64,000 nt of DNA from Pipra filicauda. Lineage: Eukaryota; Chordata; Aves; Passeriformes; Pipridae. The translations under genes and the position numbers were made by a program. Positions 1 to 11,500 of the stretch are shown here, in pieces (position 1 is the first letter of the stretch; each line of letters begins with the position of its first letter). The notes beneath the pieces were generated by a model. The model searched no databases and was not told where the DNA came from. It worked only from the letters and a program-made list of their open reading frames with translations. The stretch spans positions 6,820,001-6,884,000 of the forward strand of contig NW_024104421.1 in the NCBI RefSeq assembly GCF_003945595.2, given 5' to 3'.

Positions 1-3000
1 GCATTTTAACATTAGTCTTGGAAATGTTTTCTTGCCACTCAGATGCTAGCACATGCTTTCTAAAATAACCTAATTTAAGGTAATTTTTATATCAGACCAG
101 GATCCTTCGTTGGCATAAGCTATTTGCACAAGCTGAAATGTCATTATGGCTCAAGAACAATACAGCCTCACACAAACTACATAATAAAGTATTCTGGTTT
201 TTTTTCTACAAATCAAATGTGTTCCTTGCAGTGTTGCACTATAAGCTTCAGAGAGATGTTTTAAACATGGATTTTTTTCAGAACCTTTCCATGCCCTCGA
301 GTCATTATGTCCATTTCTTTCTTCATGTAGTCTTTTTCCCTTGAAAATGGAAAACAGAAATTTTCATTGTCCATTTCCACATTTTTCCCCATTATAAGCT
401 TTCATTTAGCTTACAAGTGTCTCACAAGGGTTAAAAATAAAAATCTTCCATTTCTGAGTATGCAAACAAAAATTGAAAAAGTAATGGAGAGTCATATTCA
501 CTACAAGAGTGAAAAATAATTCCACAGTCTGTAGACTGTGGATTAAAGAAAAAAAAAAAGGAATACTGTAGGTATACCAGAATAATTTTTTACCAAGTAT
601 TGATATAAGAATCAAATTTTCTTCCTTGCAGATGCATAAATACCTAGGACTCAAGGAATGATCCAGAACAAAATAAGCTTTAAAACAATCCAAAGCAACA
701 AATATTTTCTAACAAAAGACTTTGAAAGAACACAGGACAGAGAACTACTCTCCGTTCTGAAAAGCAAGTTAGACTTTCAAATTCTAAACACAATTTTTAC
801 AGAAAGCTGTCTAGAGAGCAGGGTAGGGAATGGAGTTGAGGCTTTGTCTACATAGTTCTTGGGCCAAAAAAAAAAAAAAAGGAAGAAAAAAAAGGATGAG
901 GGAAGAAAAAAAGCCTACATTTACTTTTCATTAGGGTGACACTTGAGAAGGGCAGATAAAAATATAAAACTACCATTCATTAACCAAATAAATTCTATTT
1001 TCTCTCTAAGGAAGGAAGTTCAGCAACTGAGATAAGACAAAGGTTTTGTCCCCCACTTCCCCCCCCACCAAGTCTATGAGATACAAAAACTGATGCAAAA
1101 AAAATTCAACAAGTGTCCTTTTCTTCTCATGCCTCACCACAAAGACTACACAGTTTGATGGCATATACTGCTGTGCTTAGAAAATCTTGTTTTGAGCACC
1201 TGAGATGAGAGGCCCCTCATTCCTCAGGGGGCTGGTGGCTGCCAGGCAAGACAAGCACCACCATGCCCCAAGCACCTGCACCTTCATCCCCCCCATACCA
1301 TTGCCAACTTTCTTCCATTCTGTTTGGCATAGTTTCTGTGCACCAGACTAAGTCCCAAGGGAGCAGGTGCATGTCCACCACTTTCAATTCCTCTGTTTGA
1401 AACAAACCGAAAGAGTTCAGCAGAGGGTGGAGAAAAGGGATTTACTGCAGTAAGTGAACAGCAGATGAAAAAAGCAGAAAGCAAGAGTCAATTCCTCAGC
1501 AAGTCTGTGTAGCAACCTGTTCCAGCAGGACCCCATCCAAACCTCAAATTCAATCAAAAGGTTTTGATTACTTTTAACAAGTTTTAGGATCAAATAATGG
1601 AGGTTTAGGGATTAAAAAAAAAACTAAACCAGGAATGGGGCATCTGGGTAGAAAATATAATAAATCCCCACCTTCCCCTCTCCCTGTCAGCAACAACTGT
1701 CTGGTGATTTAGAAACAGGGAAAAAGTGCACCTCCTGTGATAAGATTCCTCTCTTCCTTCAATACACAGAAAGCAGAAAACTTAAAAAACAGCTTAAAAT
1801 AAACTTCCAAAACTGGAAGAGGATTTGACTCAAGCCCTGCTCTGAGGTGTTAACCTCGGAATACCCAGCGTGTTTATAAAATATGAATTCACATTCATTT
1901 GGCTCTGAATAAAACATGAATTATCTACCAAAAATACTTATGTTCAAAGCTTATTCTTGATAATCAACTTTGGAATTACATCTAACTATTTGTAAAGAAA
2001 TCAGCCTTTCTGTACCAAACCTTAACATTCCTGCCTGGAGGAGAAACCACATCAGGTTTCACATCAGATTAAGATGAAAACATCCCCTGTGTCATACAGT
2101 GTTACAAATCTCACTGGAATCACATTGAGGGCATGATGCCTTCACCACGCAGCAGACACTGAAATGGTGCTGCAGGGAGAGTCCAGGGTATTCTCAGTCA
2201 GGAGAGAGATTATTGCATTCCCTCCTCACCCCAAGGGACAGCTGTCACAGGGTTGAGCCTAGGTCTCAGTCCTGGAATAGGAAAACTTTCAGGGAGACAC
2301 AGGAAGAGCAGGCGGTGCATCAAGTAGAGCAGTGATCTTCATGGCTGAGAAGAAAGTGGATATCCTTAGGTCTAGTTAGCAGCTCTGCTGATCTTGTTAA
2401 ACAAATGGTATAACTGGAGTTTGGTTTGGTTCTTTTTCTCTTGGAACCAATTTCAGAAATGTTCATTTTTCTCATAATCTGCCCTTCTCTTTTTTTCATC
2501 TAAATTCTGTTAAAATATACATATGTGGTTTTTCTTCCTCCCTGTTGACTCACCAGTTGTATACAAGCAGGCTAAAAAAAACCCACAATACAAAGCACTG
2601 TCAAATGAACATAACAAGGAAACAGCAGGGAGGAAGAAGATTTATTTTTCCTCTAATTTCTTTCTGGCTACAGTAATACTGGGTGCTGCTTCTGTTGTGC
2701 CTATAAAACTTCAGAAAAGGATGCACTAAGTTGCTGGTGCTCCTTCAGAGTCAGGTAAATCCTCAGACACCATGACCTGACAGAAGTCTTCCCACCTCAG
2801 CCCACCTAGAGCTGGAGGAGATCTGTCATTAACCTTAATGACAGGGCATGCCACGTTACTTGGATATTATTTTAATCTGAAAGAGATTTTGAGTGTAAAA
2901 CAGGGACTTGTAATGCCACTCAACTCTTGTGTTGGTGTATTATTTAGTCACTGTTGGCAAAATACTGATTTAAAATTAAATCTCTGATGAGACAACAATG

Positions 3001-5107
3001 AAAGGAAAATATTAGCTCTTTATGCAGTGTTCTCATTATGAAAAATTCAGAGTAGTTTCTAAGGCTTTTTTCTGAGCATTAAGATGTAAAGGTAACTGAC
3101 AGCATGGGAGATGAAAACCCTTTACCACAAAATTACCAGAGCAAAAGGCATCAACTGTACAACCATCCTGCCCACTTTTACCCTGGAGCACTTCACCCTC
3201 AGTCCACAAGTATCACTTGTAGCAGTGAGAAGGAGGGTCAATTGTCAGATTGAATCCAACTTTGACCTTGTATTTTCTTGGGGCTTTTTAAGAAGGAAGC
3301 AATGGAGTCAAGTGTCTTATTCCTCTCGCACATGATAAACTACATGCCCCCTTAAGATCTGACCTGTGTGGGAATGCTGCATCATTTTACAAAGATACAT
3401 GACTAAACAATCATTAAATCATGCTGTTTTCAGATAGAACTAAATCTTGATGGATTAAAAAATCAGTGAAAGTGGACTGCTCATCACACCTTGAATTGGC
3501 ATTGTCTCCAGGTACAACATTATTTAAGGAAAGAAAATCCAACTCCTGTGAATTAAAATTAACTCTCCTTGAAAACTCGTTTCATTACATCAGCCCCACC
3601 AAAAGCATAGTAAGATACAGAAACAAACTTACTGTATTTTTCTCCCCATATATTTTACTGTTGCATCACCTACTCAAAAAGGCACACAAAGAGAAACTAT
3701 TTCTTTAGACACTAGCCACCTGATGGATGAAATCACACCTTCACCACAAAGTGTCCACTGCTCCATCAAACAGGAGCAAAAACACCCTGTTGCTTTTTGG
3801 TGCTGACAGATACAGAGGATGCCAGACCAGGCTATCCTCTGCGAGCTCATATGACTAAAGAGAAATAAAACCTGACCTTTTCTTAGCACGGAAATTCAAA
3901 CTACTTTAGATCACCTGATCTAATGGGATCATAATATAGATGTGAAAAACATCCAAGTGCAGGAGCAGTAGGGTGTTTATGGTTACTTCCCATGTCACTT
4001 TTCCAGCACTCCATAAAGCACGGAATCACTAGGTGTTATGCTGATTTTGGGATTACATCCACTTCAAAGAGAGAAATTCTCCTCAAACTCTATCCTGTAT
4101 ATCCCTTCAACAGACCCTTCAACAAGATAGTAATGGGCAGTGAAGAGAGGTGGGAGAAGAAATATTTTGAACATTGTGCTCATTGCCCTCTTTCTAGTGA
4201 TATTCCTCATTAGAGGTAATAGCACAGCTTGACCAAACCAACCTGCATTCCTGGGGACCTGGCCCACAGCATATGAGTCACCAAGGAGGAGGACATGAAG
4301 GAAGTTACACACATCCCCACCCCAGCGTGCTACTGCACTGAGCTGTTCCAGCTTCATTCTTCTAGCTGCTTTTACCAGAGCAGAAGGACAGAATGAACAT
4401 AGTTAAGAAGAGGAGAGAACATGAACAGAGGGCACACAGCAAAAGATAGAGAAATCATGACATTTTAAGGGGGGGCATGCCCGATTTCTGCTCTACCTGG
4501 GATTAAAATGTACTTTTTAGTATTGATTTTTGCTGCTCTAGAAATGAACATAATCAGCCCATGCTGGCAGTAGGGCAAAGAGCTCACATACTGACACATC
4601 AACATGAGCAACAGGGAAGAGAGGGCTAATCCAGATTTTGCAAAAATTACCTAACCGGTCAAGTTAGTATGACCACAAAACACATCCTTGCTGGCTGCCC
4701 TCACAGCAGGTTATCTTGACAACTCCACAGGCAGTGTTGCTTCCCAAGAGCCCCATTCAGGCTTTCAAGCCATAAAGTGATACTGAGAGGTTGGAAAATG
4801 TTCCACCAGGGAGGCGACTGAAAGTACACAGTAAGATCCTCCTAGTTACAGACAGGTAACTTCCTTAAAACAAATATCACACTAAAGGTCTTGGACAGGT
4901 AAAGTTCTGGGCAACAACAACAAAATAAAAAAATAAAGGGAGGGGGAAAAAACCTCTTATAGCAAAACAGACAGAAATGAAAACGTAAGTAAAATACTCT
5001 TGCCACCTTTTCACCCCAGATTTTCTTTAGTATGCTCTCTGTTCCTGGAAATGAATGGCGATGCCCACATGGTGATCAGCAGCTGCCTTGCTGGGAACAA
5101 GAGACCT
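1..5107. other. Non-coding unique DNA, no gene seen
   Basis: No exon, RNA gene or recognisable transposon is visible here. The open frames present are all under 100 codons, overlap on both strands, and have compositions typical of random AT-rich DNA. Small items seen: an A15 run at 866-880 followed by a second A-rich run, a C-rich run near 1061-1069, and the perfect 10-bp palindrome GGGCATGCCC at 4473-4482. That palindrome fits a single p53-type half site (RRRCWWGYYY), but no second half site lies next to it, so I do not call it functional. The stretch could be intergenic or intronic. Confidence 0.7.
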
Positions 5108-5176
5108 GATCCTCAGCTGGTCAATACGGTGTAACTCTGACTCCAGTGAAGCAATACCACTTTGGATCACTTGAGA
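5108..5176 (+). repeat. Old palindromic amniote-type repeat, copy 1 (degraded)
   Basis: The segment starts GATCCTCAGCTGGT, contains a middle resembling ACTCCAGTGAAGC, and ends TGGATCACTTGAG, a decayed inverted version of its start. This layout (CTCAGCTGGTG, then a short core around TCCATTGACTTCA, then CACCAGCTGAG) matches a palindromic repeat I recall as widespread in reptile and bird DNA. I am not certain of its formal database name. The left half is well preserved and the right half is decayed. A better copy lies at 8455-8531. It has no coding capacity and no target-site duplication that I can see. The alternative is chance resemblance, but the shared order of motifs with copy 2 argues against that. 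Confidence 0.5.
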
Positions 5177-8100
5177 CATTATCCACAAATTAGCTGATCT
5201 TAGTTGCTAGCAGTAGCTAGTAAATCAATTATTTATAAGTAATACCAAACAAGGACCAAGAAAAAAAATTAAATTAGGCACCATCAGGAAAGATTAAAAA
5301 GAAAAACTCTCCAATTCCCATTGCTTTTGGAAAGCACAGAAGCAGATAACTTCTATTTACGGTGGGAGTTCATAAAACATTATAACCCACACCAAAAAAT
5401 GCACAGAACACAAACACTGTTTACCTGAGACAAATGCAGTGTTTCAACTTAAAAGAACTTTTAGATTACTTAATTCTTACTCATCCGAATCAGAATGTGA
5501 AAATTATTTCCACTTAATAAAATCTTGCTGTGATTGAGGGAAAGTCTGTGCCCCTTGGACTACAGTAACATGAAAAAACTGCTGAGGGAGTGCCTGCAGA
5601 AGAGATTGTAAGTGCTCTGAAGCCACTCATTCACACTGGTATGTAAATCAAGCGCAAACTTCCCACTTAGCAGTGCTCTAAGGAAAACTAACAGTAAATT
5701 GTGTACAATAATAAAAATTACACAATCTACGGTGCAGTGAATACTAACTCAGATTCTAAAAGGTCCTCCAGAACCTCCACTTATTTTTATATCTTGCTTG
5801 CTTTGGTTTTTAAGGCATCTGGTTGCAAAGAGCAATACTGAAACCACAGCCCATCCATAATGCAGCAACGCCTGTCTGAATTTGCAGAGAAACTGATGCA
5901 GTAATTTTGGTTATAAAAGGGTCATGATTCAAATGCCAATGACATTACTTCAACATTGTTGACAAAGCACTGCTAATCAAAGCATACAAGAGATGAGGAC
6001 AAATACCTACAGTCTATTTGAGTGACTGCTCATTTTGGGTAGGCTTTTAAAACAACATTGCTGGTAGCAGAAACACTGTAAGCTTAATTTTCTTGCCAAG
6101 TCAGGATTCAACTTTCCAAAGTTGAGAGATGCTGCGTTAACTGATGAAGACTGTAATTCCATCTGGGGTAACACAATAAATTTGAGCTTTGTTCTCATGG
6201 TCTGTCATGTCACCAGAAACCTTTGCTGGAGTTACAGAAGTACTACATGCAGACAAGAGTGAATTACCTCATCAATAAAATGTTTCAGGAGCTTTTCCAG
6301 AAGCAGCAGCAGAAAAACAAAGAGCAATTGAAACTTGAGAGAAGCTATTTGTTGTACATTATGAGTTAATTTATAATGCCAAAATATTCCATTAACTAAA
6401 GTAACAGTTTATTTGTAACTTCATTTTAAGCTCATAAATAACAAAAAAACCTCTTTACAGCACTATAAGTTGTGAAATTTCATTTCTGTAGAGTTGTTCA
6501 TGTTGCAGATTTTGAAATGCATTATAAAACAGGAAGTAAGCCAGCATTATGTAGATATAAACCAAAAGATACATCTTCCTCAGATATAATTTGTTCCCAC
6601 AGAGCTCTGGATCTCAATCAGCTTTGATCAGAGTAGCTAATATTTTCAACAGATGCTGAGGATGGGATTTTTTTTCTTTTAAAACAAATAAAAGGCATTT
6701 GCCATCATATCTCATCCAAATGACTGCATCCTAAATTTAGAGCAGTATTTTAATCTTCTAATCTGTACAAGATCTTGTTCTGGGATCATGTTCACTTTAG
6801 TGTATCCATCATCACTGGACTGAATTCAAATGAGAAGGGAAAGCATTAACAACTGTTTACTAAGAAATACTTTTTTGGAGAAGGGAGGGAACTTATTCAA
6901 CAACTTACTGAAGTGCATCACCTGTCTCCTAATATCACCTTCTTTGAAAAGCCACCTGGAAATGGACTTACGATTGAATCTATCGTCCCTAACTGTACAG
7001 ATCATCAGCCTCATCTTTCCTCATACTTTCATCCAACAGGGAGACACTCTAAAGAAAATGAGGCCAGAGCCTATGCAGAAGGAACCAGACTAGAAACTTG
7101 CAGAAAAAAGTAGGTTGCCAAGAAGTAAGAGGTCAGTCACAGGTGCCCTGAGCCTCTCCCTGCAATCCCCACATTTAGGAATTTCCTCTGTTGCACTGAA
7201 AACCAAGTGGCAAGTATGGTGCTACTCCCCCCCAGATGGAATATTCCCCCCAGACACCTACACACCCTCATCTTCTCGTAATTTTTAAGAGCTGCCTGAC
7301 GCTGAAGTAAATGCAAATATGCTTGACATCTCTGGTTCAGCTCCATATGTGATGTCCTACATTCAGGGAGCTCAAAGTGAAATTATGTTACCTCCCTTCA
7401 CCACCAAGGTTCAGAGAGGCAAAACATAACTTTGTCAAGGTTGCAGTGTAAGAGGAGGAATTAAGGGAAATAAAAATTAAAGCCATTGCTGAATTCAAAG
7501 CCCTTCTTTGTTCTCATTTTCCTACTTATACATAATATATCATCCATGTATCTCATCACATCTTAGGTTTATTTACCTACACTCCTTTGACACTCTGTCA
7601 AGAGACACTTACATATGTAGTTCTCATTATTCCAAACCAGTTTTAATATTTGCAATTGGAGAGTTTTCTGTAGGTTAACAGAAATTAAAGTTCAGATGCC
7701 AAATAAAGAGGAACAGTTTCTATTCAACTGGTGAAAGAGAAGACTTTTTTTTAAAATAATCAGAAAGGGAATTGACTCACATGTGGAAAGAATTTGTATA
7801 CGTTAAAAATCTTTGGTTGAACCAGGTTTCATCTAAGACAGTAGGAACACTAACATCAGCATTGACCTGACTAGTATTTTATCCCTCAACTTCAGTAATT
7901 TTTTAAAAATCTGTAATTCCCTTTGCCACTAGTTAAGCCTTTTAAAATATATTCTTTACTTCGCCTTTTGTGCATTCCATTTTTCTGTGCACTGTTCATG
8001 ACACCAAGTACATTATAAAGTATTTTATTAGTCTTTACAGTAATATACTGCAAATTAAAATAAAAAATAGTTATCAATACTAAGCATTCACAGTATCTGA

Positions 8101-8454
8101 ATTATATTTAAATATTCATTTCTAACATCATGTGTCTAATACTAAATGGGAAACAATATTGATCTACAGAAAAAAAAGGTCTGCACAGTTACTGGTTTCC
8201 TTTGACACTGAACAATGCAAAAAAAAATTAAGTCATTTAGACATAAATAAATCTTGCATCAGGAAATCCATGGGCATAATAATAAATTAGAAACAAATCT
8301 TTAGATTACTTTGTTCACCTAGCAGCTGAGGTAGAATTAATACTTCCATTACCTGTTCAAGGGTTTATCTTTTCTAGCTATGACTTTCAGGTGATGAGAG
8401 TCCCATAGCTTCCCTTGGAAATCTAACCCATAGACTATCAGACCTCTGGGACAA
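5177..8454. other. Non-coding unique DNA, no gene seen
   Basis: AT-rich sequence with scattered A and T runs. Frames of 60-87 codons at 6826-7113 overlap on both strands and show no family resemblance. A perfect 10-bp palindrome, GGAATATTCC, sits at 7238-7247 between two C runs. It looks like a TEAD- or kappaB-type motif, but a single such site has no predictive value. I see nothing else. Confidence 0.7.
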
Positions 8455-8531
8455 ATTCCTGGCTGTTGTACATTAGTCTAGTTCCATTGGCTTCAGGGTA
8501 ACTAGGTTGATTTTTCACCAGCTGATGTATT
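8455..8531 (+). repeat. Old palindromic amniote-type repeat, copy 2 (near full length)
   Basis: The left part reads TTCCTGGCTGTTGTACATTA, the centre is CTAGTTCCATTGGCTTCAGG, then GTAACTAGGTTGATTTTTCA and CACCAGCTGATG. CTAGTT on the left is matched exactly by AACTAG on the right. GGCTGTTG on the left pairs imperfectly with the CACCAGC of the right end, so the segment can fold back on itself. The order of motifs is the same as in the copy at 5108-5176. From memory it agrees with a palindromic element common in amniote genomes, often seen as single conserved copies. I do not assign a family name. Such elements are non-autonomous and encode nothing. Conservation of this copy has not been tested. 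Confidence 0.55.
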
Positions 8532-11500
8532 GTTACAGGATTACAGAGCAGGACAAATTTAAATGCCATTTTTATAATTGTCCCCATCATTTAACACAAT
8601 ATATCTTAGAAGATTTCAGCACTGTAGGCTCCTTTGTTTTAAATGCTTAAACAGGAGAGAAAAATGCTACCCAATAAATAAAGGACCTTTAAGATTACAA
8701 AGTCATTTCCCCATGTTTCCATGGAAATGGGACCTCGCTCCTTAACCAAGATGACATTAATGATCAGATGCCTGAAGTCACACAAAAGAGAGAAAGAGGA
8801 CAGAAATTGCCAGCTACTCAACAGCGTGTCAACCTGGAGCAGAACCTCCCCACTTAGGGGTAGGAATTGATACCCCTTTTGCAGTGCAAAGCTTCAGCAG
8901 AAGCAGCTCTCACAATGCTAGAACACAGAAGGGTTGCTGCTTTATTTTTAATCTGGCTCCCTAAGTTTGCTAACTATAGAAGTAAAACAAATAAAACAAT
9001 GTCATCATCATCTGAGGGAGGAAGAGGAGGAGGAGGAGAAAGAAAGGGCAGTTTTAATAAAAGCAACACTATAAATGAGTTGCCACGCTCCAGCCCCCTC
9101 GCAATGTGTCTGTATCTCAGTTTTATCTAGCCCTGCCACCCATGGTTACATGCTGGGGACTGGACAGGATCACTCTAGATTGCTGTGTTGGAGATTATCA
9201 TCATTACAGCGTCAGTTGAAACCAAAAATCAAAGTTTCACAGAGCTAGAAAGGTAATGCCATAAACGAGAGACTCTGCTGATAAAAGCTACTGGTCTCAC
9301 AGTGAGTGGAAAGGAAGCAGAGGTGTGAAATGACCATCCAGGTTCAACCTTTGCCATGGCCAAGACAAAGAGTCTCCAGGTTTCCTCAAGACAGTCATTG
9401 CACCCCTCCACCACTGGACTGCACTGCCTCTGTGCTGTGCTGAGAAGACTTTCAACCTCGCAGATCTGAACTGCAGATGACTTAAGTCATATCTGTTTCT
9501 TCATTCATTTGAGCCCAAGTGTCCTGACTCTTCATTTGTCCTAAGTGCAATATCATCATTTTTCACTGCTCAGAGCTACAGGTTTTAAAAGGATTCAGTG
9601 CAGAATGTGCCAGATCAGTTTGCACAGTGCCCGCCCAAAGGAGAGGACCTGGGCAAAGAGACTTCAGACACTATACAGGTGCTACAAAGGAAACAATCCC
9701 CCATACAGTTCCTCCCCCTTTAGTGTGCCTTGAAATCCAAGAGAGGAAACCAGCACTATGTAGAACAAATAAAGCCTACGTCACACACACAAGTGTACAC
9801 TTGGCAGAGAAAATATCTGCCAAATTGCTATTTTTCAGGACATCAAAAAACAATAACAAAACCCAGTACTTTCTGATTATTTCTGCGTAGTTGTTTCTAC
9901 TTTGATTCTTCTGTTTAATGCTGCTCAGAACGCATCTCTCCTGAGGTGTCACTGGGACCAACCTGTTGGGAACTGCTGCTGAGCTTTGATTTTTAACACA
10001 GAATTAATACGAATAAAGAAAAATTAAGATTGGATCTGTAAGCAGGCTTGCCAAACAGAAGTCACATCGTGGAAATGAAAATCATATCTGATTTATTAGT
10101 ATGCTCTTCTAGGCACAAAAAACCATAGAGAGACTCTATAAAGAATAAAATGTCCCTTCCGTATCTCAAATTTAGATCTATAAAAGAAAATGGCTTTTAG
10201 TTAATCTACAAAGTAGAGAAGCCAGTGGTACTTTGCACCATGATGACCCACAAAGCCAAACACTGAAGGTCTGGGGCAGCAGATCTACAAGTGTGGAATT
10301 TTTTTATTGTTTCTGTACAAAAGTGTGTGCCCTATCTCTTACGAGCTCAGCACACCAGAGGGTAAAAGGAATGCCAAATGTGATTCTTTTGCACAGATTA
10401 GAATAAAAGATTAGCAAATATTCAAGAGTTTTTAGATTCATTTGAACATGAAACTCTCAGTAGATTTAAATGTGAATCAGAAACAGAGAAAATATATGCA
10501 AAAAACCCAAGCCCAGAAAGCAGAATTTCCCAAATGCTGCAGTGATCCTACATATTAATCTGTAAACAATTATTGTTTTTCAAACCACATATTTACTGCA
10601 TATTGTATAAAGAGAGGGAATTCAAAGAACAAGAACAATTTTCAAGGTAATATACATTTTATATGCATACAATACTACCTGCGACAAAAAGGTTCTGGTG
10701 AAAAACTTAAAATTTGGGCGACTTATTTTACAGATTTGGTGTTTCCCTTCTTTTTATTTCAAATATGGTCAAGTCAAAAAGCTCCACAGCTTGAAGTCCA
10801 GTCACAATGACAGTAAATAACTATATGGCATCGAAATAAGACTCTCAAGAAACTTTGGTGAAATGGAGTACTTAATGCAGAGGAAAAGACAGTTGCTCTG
10901 TTTTGGTTTAAACCATACTAATAAAAAGCAGCAGTGCTTTGCCAACTTGGACTCCAAAACTCAGCTTTACATAAAGAGCAGGGCTAGAAATAACTTCGTG
11001 TTTTGGGTAAACTCGGTGAACATATAAAATGTAAACACCAAACACAATCTGTGATATTGACTACAGCAAATGTATGAATCATTGTGATGTAACTACATGT
11101 CAATATATTTTATACCGGGATTGCCTTTGAAGCTAATATACTGGTAAATTAATTAAAATATAACCAGATGAGTATAACGACAATCAACTTATTTGGCTTT
11201 TGCTGCATTTAGTATTTCAGCATTGTCCGACATTTATTGATTTTTTTTCTAATGGTACCACCATGATAGAGAAACAATAATATTTTGGTTATTAGAAATT
11301 AAAAAAAGAAACAAGATTACACTGGTGGCTTGTTCAAATTCCTACAAAAATTCAAGAGCACTGAAAGAAATCAGAGCTGGGCTTTCAGACCATTACCTGA
11401 AGCCAGAAGACCCACATTCTTTTTCATATCTGTTACTGCTTATTGGTAACAGAGTGCTGTGCTAACCTACCAACTAAAAGAAAGCTGATGGATGGTGTTT

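Noticed and set aside
1505..1545. CR1-like words (GCAACCTGTTCCAGC, CCCCATCCAA)
   Set aside because: The words occur in the wrong order and spacing for a CR1 tail, and the surrounding sequence shows no further similarity.
4473..4482. p53-type half site GGGCATGCCC
   Set aside because: Only one half site is present, and single 10-bp palindromes are expected by chance.
7238..7247. Palindrome GGAATATTCC (kappaB/TEAD-like)
   Set aside because: A single short motif without clustering or a nearby promoter.
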